Positions 36,880 through 46,466 of a stretch of 64,000 bases of DNA are shown piece after piece (the stretch's first letter is position 1; the number at the start of each line of letters is the position of its first letter). The translations under genes were made by a program, and so were the position numbers. The notes under the pieces are model-generated. The model ran no database searches. It had not been told where the DNA came from and saw only the letters and a program-made list of their open reading frames with translations. Source of the DNA: Chrysoperla carnea (Eukaryota > Arthropoda > Insecta > Neuroptera > Chrysopidae). The DNA lies in contig NC_058342.1 in assembly GCF_905475395.1 (NCBI RefSeq), positions 27,934,640 through 27,998,639 of the forward strand. Reading direction: 5' to 3'.

Positions 36880-37013
36880 CTGTTTTTAAACAGCTCCAAA
36901 TAGTTCATGGAGTAGTGGCTGGGAATGAGCCAACCCTTTTTCGGTATCACAACGGACCCTATGGTCTAAGTGTGCCCCACCTCAGGACAGCTACTCTAAA
37001 TTAACCTAACCAT
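36880..37013 (+). mobile_element. SINE-related 3' fragment
   Basis: GACCCTATGGTCTAAGTGTG..CC..C.CAGGACAGCTACTCTAAATTAACCTAACC is a diverged relative of the CCTAA-tailed SINE end. The promoter head is missing. Confidence 0.5.
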
Positions 37014-37099
37014 ATAAGCCTATGTTAAAAGTGCTAACTTGGGGAATTTTTTTAGCGAAAACTGTAGTTGAGAATTTATTTGTTGCATTACAAAAATGT

Positions 37100-37257
37100 T
37101 CATCTCTATAATGTTTTTTTCCATTTTCTTATCGTAAATAAAAAACGCCCTTACTCCCTTACTATCAGTGTGCCAAATCTCATCCAAATGCGTTCATCCG
37201 TTTTTGTGTGATTGAGTAACAAACATTCAAACTTTCACATTTATAATATAAGTAGGA
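37100..37257 (-). mobile_element. Helitron-type 5' part B5
   Basis: Minus strand begins TCCTACTTATATTATAAATGTGAAAGTTTG after an A, then TGTTACTCAATCACACAAAAACGGATGAACGCATTTGG. No CTAG end found; the left boundary is approximate. Confidence 0.55.
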
Positions 37258-37629
37258 TAAAATGTACTCTATAATTTATAATTTTATAATGTTTATTAAA
37301 ATACTACAAAATTAATATAATTATTTTCCATCAATTATTATTATTACAATTAATAATTATAATAGAACAAATATTATTGTGTCTGCTATTAACAATAAAC
37401 TATATTATAATAGTATTATAAATTTTATCTACTAAAATACGTTTAGTAAATGAATATTCTGTAATTCATATCAAAATTATTTATACGTGTTTGATTTAGT
37501 AATGCCGCGAGACCACAAAAGACTATGAATATTTTTTTTAAAAGATTTAATAATTTCGAAAATAATTTTCAATCTTTCAAAAAAAAAAATGTAGGTTTTT
37601 CTATCAAGTTAAATTAGTTGTTTATAAGA
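37258..37629. other. non-coding stretch, no gene seen
   Basis: Very AT-rich with ATTATT clusters. Confidence 0.5.
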
Positions 37630-37843
37630 AACAAGTGAAAACAAACAATTGGCTAGATTAATTGTTGAAATACCATGTATAGACAGTGTTGATTTCTCTA
37701 TCACATTACGCATACACATATGTCACACATACATAACTGATATCCCCATATAGGACATACTATTCAATTTAATTTGTTTTAATTTGCGCCCTCACAGGTA
37801 AACAGTGATGTGTACGAAAAAATGTTTCAAACAAAAGTTGGCT
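37630..37843 (-). mobile_element. HINE-like element, copy H9 (5' truncated)
   Basis: AACAAGTGAAAACAAACAATTGGCTAGATTAATTG through GTAAACAGTGATGTGTACGAAAAAATGTTTCAAAC, cut at the same region as H8. Confidence 0.65.
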
Positions 37844-38200
37844 AAATGAAGTAGTTTTTTATATCCACTAATTTTGAACCAAAATTTACATTTTTGGTTT
37901 TTTTTTTTTTTTTGCTAACATGCACCTTTGTGCGAAATATCGATACTATGACGCCACTATCTTCAAAGTTTTTATTGGTATGTTAAATTTGACCACAAAT
38001 TTGGAAAGTTTGACCCAAATTTAGTAAAAAAATATACTTGGCTTATTGAAATTGGATATAATTTGGATTAGATAGAGCAAAATGAAATTTTTTATATTTG
38101 ATACCCACTAATTTTCGATCAAACTTTTCATTTTTGTTGTTATTTTTTGGCTTACATTCATAGTAAAATAGTAATTTTTAAACTGTATATCACGTGACCT

Positions 38201-38414
38201 AAAACGCGGGCAAGCCCTGATGTGATGTCATATCGGTATGAACCATAGACCATCAGTTAGTTCATTGTAGACAGCTGGGTATAATATATACATAGATAAT
38301 AAATATTTATATTTATTTTAATTACTTGTCTATGCATAAATCTATCTAACTTAGCTGTGTTATTTCGTATAATGATACCGATATAAAGTCACCAAATTGG
38401 ATGCCCGCATTTTT
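38201..38414. mobile_element. MITE-like element with imperfect inverted repeats, about 214 bp
   Basis: AAAACGCGGGCAAGCC...ATATCGGTAT on the left pairs with ATACCGATATAAAGTCACC...ATGCCCGCATTTTT on the right, about 40-bp arms with several mismatches. Target duplication not clear; superfamily unknown. Confidence 0.55.
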
Positions 38415-39029
38415 GACCGTTTAAAAAAAGTTTAAAATTTAATTTAAGTTTTTAACAAGAAAGCGTGTGTATTGTTCCGAAATAAATTTTTGGTGGCTTT
38501 TTATTAGCAAAATCAACACTTTGAAGTACTTTTTCAAATATAGTAGATTACCTGAAATGAGGATAGCGGCATAACTAGTTTATGATTAAAAGCACCATGA
38601 TTGACACAAATAATATAATACATATTTACTAACATTACATTATTTTATTCATAATTGATTTTGGATTATTTATTCGGTTCGAGAAATATTCCATTTTGTT
38701 ATTTAATCTGTTCTATTTAGTATTATGATTTATTTATATTTACAAGTTCAAACCAGAGTTAATTAATATCCAGGTCTAGTTACATATATCAGTTATACAT
38801 CAATGCTTGAAGCATTTTGGTATCAGTGTTTTCGGAATCTGGGCAGGATATATTAGTGCTAATGTTTGAGTGAAACAAGTGAAAACAGTGTTGAAATTTG
38901 GTGCTTATTTCTTATAAATTTGAAGTTTAAAAAACCATAAAACATTTTTAAAGGATAAAATAACGATTTCTGGTCTTATAATTATTTTCTATAACTAATT
39001 TTTTTTCTGATTGAATTCTATTTAACAAC
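38415..39029. other. non-coding stretch, no gene seen
   Basis: AT-rich. A short HINE-like remnant (GTGAAACAAGTGAAAACAGTGTTG) is at about 38872. Confidence 0.5.
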
Positions 39030-39310
39030 GCAAAATCACTTTTTACGTCTTGGGTACGTTAAAATTTAGTTCGATATTTATTGTCGTTTTTGAGTTATCA
39101 TTTTGAAGGGCAGGCGCACGGATTTAGGAAGAAAGACACAGCAAAATTAGACCTAGTTTCAATAAAACGAAAAATTTCTGTAATAGTGTCCTATTTTTGA
39201 ACGCAAGGGCAAAAATCTACAGAATTGAACTAATTGATTACCTTATTTTTAGACGTTACAAATTTTGGAATAAAATTAATATACTCTGATATATTACATT
39301 TGTACTGGAA
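39030..39310 (-). mobile_element. decayed HINE-like element H11
   Basis: Recognisable blocks in family order: TCACTTTTTACGTC, GTCGTTTTTGAGTTATC, ACAAATTTTGGAATAAAATTAATATACT, ATATATTACAT. The oldest-looking copy in the window. Confidence 0.45.
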
Positions 39311-40164
39311 TATATGTATGAAAATGGGAAAATATCATTTTAAAGAACACTTTATGCCACTTCTCAACTTTTGAGTAAATGCTGATATCGAAGGCTATCC
39401 CAGTTTTGACAGCAATTTGGTTAAAAGTTATCTTGGCAATTTTAAGCTACATTTGTAATGAAAAAGATACGTAACCATAGTATTTGGTAAAACTTTTTTT
39501 CTAATAGTATTTAATTTCTAAAAATCTACCTTTCAAAAAACCTAAAAATCGTATTTTTATCAAATTAGGAATATAAATTTTTTCTGTAATGCGAAATATG
39601 AAAACACTAAAGCAGTTTAAAATGGTAGAATTTCCAAAGAATTTTACGATTGAAGTAGAGTTTCTGATTTGTCGACCTTTTTTATTTCTCAAGGCACGAG
39701 AATTCTAGACCAGGACTTCCAGGATGATAGATGCGATTAATTAAATCAGATTGTATATTATGAATTACCATAAATTGCACTTATTCATTAACAAATCAGC
39801 AACAAACAATATATAACAAACTGTCCTCGACTGGTCTATTTGAAAAGTAAAGAATAGGTCAGTACTAAATTTAAATTTTTTACAATTATTGGTGAAAAAT
39901 AGTTTGAAAAAATTGATGGGTTTCTTTTTACAGCGTTTGGAAAATCACACACTTCTCTGCCCAACCCTGTATTTAAAAGGATATACATAATATATTATAA
40001 TATAAATTTTATAGGAAATGATTGGAAAATATTTAAAATATTTCATGTATTCCCTTTTGAAATGTACAAAGGCGTTATTTTGTATATACATAGTATTAAA
40101 AATGTATGAATGTGCAGTTGTTTTTGTTGTGAAAAGAAGTAGCCTGGGTATTAATAGATACAAA
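39311..40164. other. non-coding stretch, no gene seen
   Basis: Small frames at 39501 and 39945-40221 are unsupported. Confidence 0.5.
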
Positions 40165-40375
40165 ATTTTGGATAGATGTTCCTTTTATTTACCGTTGTAT
40201 AGGCACGGGACTCCAACGTAATGTCTAAATTTTCTATTCCAGAAGGATATTATCCTTGCTTTTATAAATAAAACTTGTGAACAGAGGAGCTCCATCATTA
40301 AAGTCATATTTCCTCCTAATTTACCGTTTCTTACTATTCGACGTTTTGCATTGAAATAAAAAACATATGGTTTTT
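40165..40375. repeat. dispersed repeat fragment
   Basis: The block CCATCATTAAAGTCATATTTCCTCC..ATTTA at 40290-40325 matches CCATCACTAAAGTCATATTTCCCCCTCATTA at 12931-12965, at the end of repeat A copy 1. The frames over it (40018-40379) are therefore probably repeat-derived. Confidence 0.45.
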
Positions 40376-41599
40376 TCAAATGAAATTTTTTAATGTAGTT
40401 AAATGCCGAATAAAAAGGGTAAAAGATAGTAGAGCCGCAGCTTTACGCGAGCAGCAAGTTTGAGCACTGACTTAAAACAATTGACCTCCTTCCTCTCTGG
40501 TTACGCGCTTGAAAATTATAGCTATAATAGCTATTAAATCATAGAAATAAACCATACTTTCAAAAGCATCACCGTAAAGTACCTATTCCAGAAGATTGTT
40601 TCGTATGAAAAGCTATGAGCAACTTTATTTATTAAGTCATGTGGATTATTTCAACAACACTGAACTGAATCCCAATTAAAACATGCTTTGAACGTGATAC
40701 CGTAGTAAGGAGCTGACATTTAATTTAGTGTTAAAATGGTTTGATGTTTGGTAAGTTAATAGTTTGTGAAAAATTCGAATAGCTGGTTTTAAAACAAATG
40801 AAAACATGTTTATAATTACATAACAAACGGTTAACGATAAATTTTTTGGACTTTTCACCTTTTTCTAAAGCAAGATATAAACAATACAACTTCTTCGAGG
40901 TTTTACACTGATCTTACAACAAATGCAAATTAAATCTTTATAAATACTTCGACGGTGAGTGACTTACTATTGCACAACTTTTAACCCTTATAATTATTTT
41001 TAAAAAAAATAGTTTTAATAATAAAAAACACAACCTGCCGTGTAAAAAAAAAGCGAACTAAAAAGTAAAAAACAATTTTTATACAAACATCTGTATATTC
41101 AAAGGAAAATGCAACTGCTGACTAGGTAAATAAAATTGGCATTGCAGTCGAGGGACCGTTCTGTGGAACTCTCTTTTTACTTTATAATCGAAGGTATTCT
41201 TCAACTACAATGACAATTTTATTAACCTGTTCAGTACGGGAGTAAATAAGTGACATCTCGTTTTGTATATACAGACTTACTAATGAAACTTGTTTTTTTA
41301 GTTTGCTTTTTGGCAGGAGGTCATGTTTTTTTAATTTTTTTCATAATTTTTATAATGTTCTTTTTCAAAAAAAGGCATTTAGCAGTCATGATGACACAAA
41401 GAAAACACATCTATACATATAAAATGCTTTGTCCTGGATGACTGACGGATCAACGCAAGGCCTAAGCCGCTTAATCAAACACACTTAAAACTTGGAGGGT
41501 GTGTTCTTTGTACGATGCATCCAATAAGAAAGGATCTTCTAAATGTTTACCCCATAGTTTTTATTTTCTATTTTTGACACCCTTAGGGGTGAACAGGAT
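40376..41599. other. non-coding stretch, no gene seen
   Basis: No domain in the small frames at 40676 or 41250; nothing else recognised. Confidence 0.5.
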
Positions 41600-41679
41600 A
41601 GTTAGATCAAGATAGATGAAGGCTATAGCTCGGTGATCTTTACTTTTAAGCCTAGCGAAGCAAATGGGTATCAAGCTAG
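41600..41679 (+). mobile_element. Helitron-type 3'-end fragment B7
   Basis: TTACTTTTAAGCCTAGCGAAGCAAATGGGTATCAAGCTAG followed by T matches the 3' end of the copy at 12216-12531. No 5' end seen. Confidence 0.6.
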
Positions 41680-42201
41680 TATACACGAAAAATTAAAATT
41701 TCTTTCGCGTGGGTATTTAGGTAGGAGGAAAAAAATTAAAAAATTTTAATTTAATTTTCGACAGTAAATCGTCAACTCGACTAGGTTTCCTCAACTAATT
41801 GTAAGAAAAACTAACTAACTATCTTCATGAAAATGCATGTCAGCTCCTAGACGAGTATGAAGGTAGTAAGTAACATAACAAACGGATTTATTATGAAATT
41901 AGTGCCATGAATAAATAGTGAATTCAAATAATTGAATTACATAATCTCTTGCTTCGTATTAAATAATAATAACTGAAAAATAAAACGAATGTTTTCAGAC
42001 AGATAATCTATTCTTATTAAATTAGTATAAATAGATACTGTTTATATCGTTTACAAAATGATTCCAAATATTTTAATACCCGTGTGTATGCATCGCTTTG
42101 TGTACTTTAAAATGGGTTTATTGTATCATCATTTTAGTTCCGAAATTTACAAGCCTATGTCCTTTAGTCCAGTAAAAGATGTTACAAAATTAAAACCGAA
42201 A
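41680..42201. other. non-coding stretch, no gene seen
   Basis: AT-rich, nothing recognised. Confidence 0.5.
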
Positions 42202-43177
42202 CCGCTTTCATTTTGCTAAAACCTCATTGAATGTATTTCTTAGGTGTCAAATATCATTACTAAGCCATGAGTTAGTGGTGCAAATGTTTCTCTTTTTTTT
42301 TTTTTAAATAAATTTTAATTCAATGAAATGATCAATGTTAAAGCTCACTTAAAAAATTAGTAACTAGGCAACTTGTATGACGTGAATGTTAAGTGTATGT
42401 CAAATAATCGAAAACCATTATAGATGTTATACTGTGTCATAAAAATAAGGTGATATTTGAATTTAAACTGCGCGCGTTTGTTGTGCATTATGAATTCCTT
42501 CCGCCTCGTCAAACAGTTGACAAGGAATATTATTTGAACGTTATGCGTCCTTTGCGTAGCGCTATCTGCCTAAAAAGGTCGGAATTGTGGAGAGACAATT
42601 CATGGTTTTTACACCACGATAATACACCATGCCATACTGCACTCATAATTCGTGATAATTTCGCCAAAAACTCAACCCATAACGTTCCGCAACCACCGTA
42701 TACACCTGATCTGGCACCGTGCGACTTCTGACTGCTCAGCAAGCTCAAAAGACCGCTCCGGGGACACCCCTTTGTACTATAAAGGAAATTCAAGCCGCAG
42801 CGAAGACGGAACTGAAGGCAATTCCGGAAAGTGACTACAACCAGTGTTTCGAAGATTGGAAAATCCGTTGGCGTAAGTGAATTGCATCGGGAGGGGATTA
42901 CTTTGAAGGGGATGGAATTGATTTGAAAGAATAAATAAAGAATTTTCAAAATAAATACAATGTGACCTTTTGTGAGCACTAGAACGTATATGCTTCGGAA
43001 ATTCAAGTTGCGAAGTTATTAATTTTGTAAGTCAACTTTAACAATGATCGTTTCGTTGAATTAAAACTTTATTGTTTATTAACAAATAGAAACATTTGCA
43101 TCACTAACTCATGCCTTACTAATGATATTTGACACGTAAGAAACACATTCCATGAGGTTTAAGCAAAATGCGAGCGG
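42202..43177. mobile_element. mariner-like element, internally deleted, with about 180-bp inverted repeats
   Basis: The left arm 42202-42390 (CCGCTTTCATTTTGCTAAAA...) is the imperfect reverse complement of 43015-43177 (...GCAAAATGCGAGCGG). Shared blocks include GTGTCAAATATCATTA.TAAG.CATGAGTTAGTG.TGCAAATGTTTCT. A transposase relic lies between. It is about 976 bp, shorter than a usual mariner of 1.3 kb, because the 5' half of the gene is gone. No flanking TA was identified at these limits, so the true ends may be a little further out. Confidence 0.7.
42440..42935 (+). pseudogene. mariner transposase C-terminal half, frameshifted
   Basis: The frame at 42450-42731 holds mariner hallmarks: TVDKEYYLNV.RPLR, the WFLHHDN block with the second catalytic aspartate, and PPYTPDLAPCDF with the third. 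The family uses a DD34D catalytic triad; the first aspartate and the helix-turn-helix half are missing. After CDF a stop and shift follow, then SKLKRPLRGH and later EDWKIRW-like remnants in other frames. Dead copy. Confidence 0.85.
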
Positions 43178-44533
43178 AAGATCATTTTCCTCTATTTGTA
43201 ACATCTATAACTGTACTAATTATAAAGTTGTACAATCTATTATATCTCACTTGTGTGTGTAAAAAGGCTGGGTTATCTGATATTGAGTTTAGAAAATCGA
43301 AACAAAACGTTATCAGTAAAAATCGAAAAACTTTATTGTGAATGAAAATCAACCACGTTTTTTTGTACAGTCTTCCATTCGAACTATTGATTAAAGTAAT
43401 TACACAGATCAGCAAAGGAAAATATTTTTTCTTATTAGATGAATGAAAATATTTTGTTCAGGCAACGTTAATTTGTTCGTTAGGCAACGTTAATTTGATG
43501 GGATTTGATCACCTGACAATTTCCAAGGCTACGTGGTTCCCTCTTAATTCAAGGAATTACTTTTACATCCATGAAATAAAACTTTTTTAATACGTTACCC
43601 AGTTTCATTGGGAACAAATCTATAAGAATTAGTTAAAAAATCCTGTTTTTTTCAAATTTTGATGAAACTTAATTCACCGTGGGACCCCACGATTTTTTTG
43701 AGAAATGATGAATAACTACTTGAAACTTCGTGAGTGGCTTCCTTTTGACGAGTCTACCAAACTTTTCTCTACGATTTTTTTTCGAAACGACTGTGTTTTC
43801 AAAGGAACATGCTGTAGTTATCTGAGTTATCGTTTTGAAAAAACGCAGCAGGGAATTTGTCGGACACTATGACCACTTGATAACATTAATAAATATTGTG
43901 TTTATTGTGATCAAGGGACTTTGAAGGATCATTTACCGCAAAAATTGGTGCACATTCACCATATTTGCTCAAACAGGCGAACGACTTTAAGTGTTAATTA
44001 CTGAAATACAAGTTAATTTTTGGATAAAAACAGCAAAAGACGATCTCTCTCTACCTTGATTTGGGGGTAGAGCCGGCGCTGTTTTGATTTGCACATTGTT
44101 AAAGATAACCGCTAGCAATTACTATCTTAAACACAATATATTAATACATCACATGATATTTTGACAATTACTAATGTTAGTTGTTCTTTTTTCGCTACCT
44201 ACAAACTTCCATATGTTGTCATTTAAGCGTAAAAATCCTCTTTGTATTTTTTTTAATGGTACTATTTTGCCTAGATTGCACATCTAACAAACAACATATA
44301 TATTTTCAAAACATTATTTATATGTATAATAAATCCTATTATAAAATGATTATTTACCGTTTATTATTATGTGAAAGAGTGTAGAACGAACGAGAAGGGA
44401 TTTGGCGAGTTATTCCTCTCCAACTGTTTCGCACTGGAACCGTATAGAGACAAAATCGGTTACAACGACTTTGAAGAGACGTACACTTGGGTTTTTGAAT
44501 CAAATATTTTTTTTTTTTTCAAAAAAAGTGGAA
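43178..44533. other. non-coding stretch up to the Polinton insertion site
   Basis: No gene recognised. A tandem CAGGCAACGTTAATTTG/TAGGCAACGTTAATTTG pair lies at 43461-43497, and a segment at 43905-43970 matches (inverted) 8030-8080. Unsupported frames: 43182 and 44181. Confidence 0.5.
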
Positions 44534-44539
44534 AACATC
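44534..44539 (+). repeat. Polinton target-site duplication, left copy (AACATC)
   Basis: AACATC immediately before the element end AGTAGATAACC; the identical 6 bp follows the right end at 60871-60876. Six bp is the usual Polinton duplication length. Confidence 0.9.
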
Positions 44540-45151
44540 AGTAGATAACCTATGAGAATACTGGACCAAATTCAATGTTATTTCTCCATAAGAGAAATCG
44601 TCGATAATTTTAAAAAATTGGTATAGGAAAATACATGTTAAATATAAAAAAGGAAAGCGTGTAGAGTGTGGATGACGTAATGGTTCAGTTGTGACGTAGA
44701 CAGGTACCCTTTGAAATTTTGACTATTGGTACGGTTGAGCGGAAGCAAATTTTTGGAAGATAAGAAAGACCTATGAGAATACTGGACCAAATTCAATGTT
44801 ATTTCTCCATAAGAGAAATCGTCGATAATTTTAAAAAGTGGTATAGGAAAATACATGTTAAATATAAAAAAAGGAAAGCGTGTAGAGTGTGGATGACGTA
44901 ATGGTTCAGTTGTGACGTAGACAGGTACCCTTTGAAATTTTGACTATTGGTACGGTTGAGCGGAAGCAAATCAAGGTTAAGGGAAGTTGAATGTAATAAG
45001 AAAAAATTAGTATAGGAAAGAAATTAGGAGGAAATAAATGTGGTTAATAATTGTGGTTATTAAATATTTTAATTATTTCGATATTGTGGATACATAAGTG
45101 GTCTGTGGTATGACATACTTTGTGCGTTGTGGTTAACTGAAGTTGATAATA
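44540..45151 (+). repeat. Polinton left terminal inverted repeat, about 612 bp
   Basis: Complementary to 60156-60870. Starts AGTAGATAACCTATGAG and ends GGTTAACTGAAGTTGATAATA. It contains a direct duplication with a 221-bp offset (ACCTATGAGAATACTGG at 44548 and 44769), so the outer TIR segment is present twice; the copies are about 99 percent identical over roughly 200 bp. Confidence 0.9.
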
Positions 45152-45225
45152 AATCTCAAAAATAATAATTATAAGAAATTGTCGTTTTTTTGCTTAAGGG
45201 AAGTAGATTTTTTTAAATAAAAAAG

Positions 45226-45303
45226 TGGATCATCGAGTTGGGTTCGAACCAACATCTTTCTACAAACTTTGTTTGAATCAAATCATAAGATAGAAGATGT
45301 TTA
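45226..45303 (-). other. tRNA-like 3' half with encoded CCA
   Basis: Minus strand: a perfect T-arm (GTTGG, loop TTCGAAC, CCAAC) at 45253-45237, then TCGATGA (acceptor 3' strand), T and CCA. The preceding 45 bases form no D arm. The acceptor strand would pair with the 5' strand TCATCGG of the unit ending at 45492, suggesting that the three units derive from one tRNA-like gene by tandem duplication and decay. Confidence 0.55.
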
Positions 45304-45308
45304 TACTT

Positions 45309-45402
45309 ACCGTAACTGGGATTCGAAGTCATACTAAACGCATATTTGTAAGCATTCAAAGTGATGTTGAACGCTTTAAACCAATTATTAAGCTATCGAA
45401 TA
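45309..45402 (-). other. tRNA-like unit 2 (decayed)
   Basis: Minus strand: A-box-like TAGCTTAATAATTGGTTTAAAGC and B-box-like GACTTCGAATCCC, with an intervening stretch very similar to unit 1 (GCGTTCAACAT.ACTTTG). Acceptor ends do not pair and the D loop carries a 3-bp insertion, so it is not a functional tRNA. Confidence 0.5.
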
Positions 45403-45492
45403 TCATCGACTGGGATTCGAACTCATAGTACATGAATATTTGTAATCAAACAAAGTAATGTTGAACGCTTTAACCAATTAAGCTACCGATGA
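45403..45492 (-). tRNA. tRNA-like gene or pseudogene, unit 1
   Basis: Minus-strand 90-nt unit. Acceptor TCATCGG pairs with TCGATGA (7 bp, one G-T). The D arm GCTT/AAGC closes on a TTGG-containing loop, giving an A box TAGCTTAATTGGTTAAAGC, and the B box is GAGTTCGAATCCC. The T stem has two mismatches, and the anticodon arm within the 42-nt middle is ambiguous, so identity and function are undecided. Most likely a decayed tRNA captured by the Polinton. Confidence 0.45.
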
Positions 45493-45849
45493 CCCACGTA
45501 TTTAGTTGAAGTTTACTATATATATAAAGATTTTTTTCTTATCATTTTTTCGGTACAGCATTATTAATATTGTTGCTGATTATTAATTATGTATATTATA
45601 ATAAATTTTGTGATTAAAAGTATAAAAATCTACATGTGGTCTTTAAAAAAACTATAAGATGTGATACTAATTATTTTAATTAGATCAAAATAAAGGAGGA
45701 AAAACACAATTTCTTATCAATTTTTGATAGAAAAATATGTTTAAAATAATTATTTTAATTTTATAAAAAGCAGTATGATAATCATTTCAAAATACATATT
45801 AAAACAAAAACGTTATTGAAATCATAATAATATTTTTTGGAGAAAAAAA

Positions 45850-46242
45850 ATGGGTTTAGACGGAACATGTGGCAAGTTTAAATACAATGTATTTATAAGT
45901 TGGTTTATACCAACATGTTTGCAAGTGTTGTTTTTAACACCAAATCATTTTAAAAAATTGGTAACGTCAAAAGAAGCGTGGGAGATATTTGAGGAATTGA
46001 ATACGGTGAGAAAGGATGAAATTAAAAAAATGGTGATGGAACTTAAGGAACTGATGTATGAGTGTGAATATATTATGGAAGAAGAATTTCATCAACATGT
46101 AGGATGGCAGAATTTTGAACTACATTGTTTGAGGCGAGTTACTGATGGCTTATTCCAAAATTATTATGATGGTGAAATATTGGAGGAAATGTCAGCGTTC
46201 CTCAACTTATGGAACACAATAGCAATACAAAGACAAAATTGA
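45850..46242 (+). CDS. Polinton protein of unknown function, 130 aa
   Basis: Intact ATG frame, the first gene inside the left end. The protein is acidic and helical, with a lysine/glutamate-rich middle (residues about 46-80: EIFEELNTVRKDEIKK followed by methionines and glutamates) and aromatic residues spread through the C-terminal third. No signal peptide; residues 12-27 (VFISWFIPTCLQVLF) are hydrophobic but short. I recognise no family. It is followed by AATAAA at 46277-46282. Being intact next to a large intact polymerase gene suggests that it is real. A structural or regulatory role cannot be told from the sequence. Confidence 0.6.
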   Translation: MGLDGTCGKFKYNVFISWFIPTCLQVLFLTPNHFKKLVTSKEAWEIFEELNTVRKDEIKKMVMELKELMYECEYIMEEEFHQHVGWQNFELHCLRRVTDGLFQNYYDGEILEEMSAFLNLWNTIAIQRQN

Positions 46243-46276
46243 AGTATATACTATTATTTTATGTAAACATGTATAT

Positions 46277-46282
46277 AATAAA
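46277..46282 (+). terminator. polyadenylation signal after the 130-aa gene
   Basis: AATAAA 35 nt after the stop at 46242; a second AATAAA lies about 20 nt further on. Confidence 0.5.
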
Positions 46283-46381
46283 TTATGTTTTATGTAATAA
46301 AATTATACAATTAATAATAAATGATATTGAAGGAAAATTTTTTATTTATTTTTTTTTTTTTGATTGAGGATTAGATAAAAA

Positions 46382-46390
46382 GTATAAATA
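46382..46390 (+). promoter_or_regulatory. TATA-like box upstream of the polymerase gene
   Basis: GTATAAATA, 77 nt before the ATG at 46467 and after the preceding polyadenylation signals. Position and context fit a core promoter; not proven. Confidence 0.45.
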
Positions 46391-46466
46391 CTGAATATTG
46401 TAAAAAGTATAAGTTATTTTCTCTTGAAACACTCTAGACTACGTGTGTAAATAGATATTAAAAAAA

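Larger units (their letters stand above)
45152..45849. other. Polinton left non-coding region with tRNA-like tandem units and a TATA-like run
   Basis: After the TIR come three tRNA-like segments (listed separately), then TATATATATAAAG at 45517-45529 and TATAAAAATC at 45621, possible promoter elements for the gene at 45850. The rest is AT-rich. Confidence 0.6.

Noticed and set aside
42530..43006. 158-codon minus-strand frame
   Set aside because: Antisense shadow of the mariner transposase relic.
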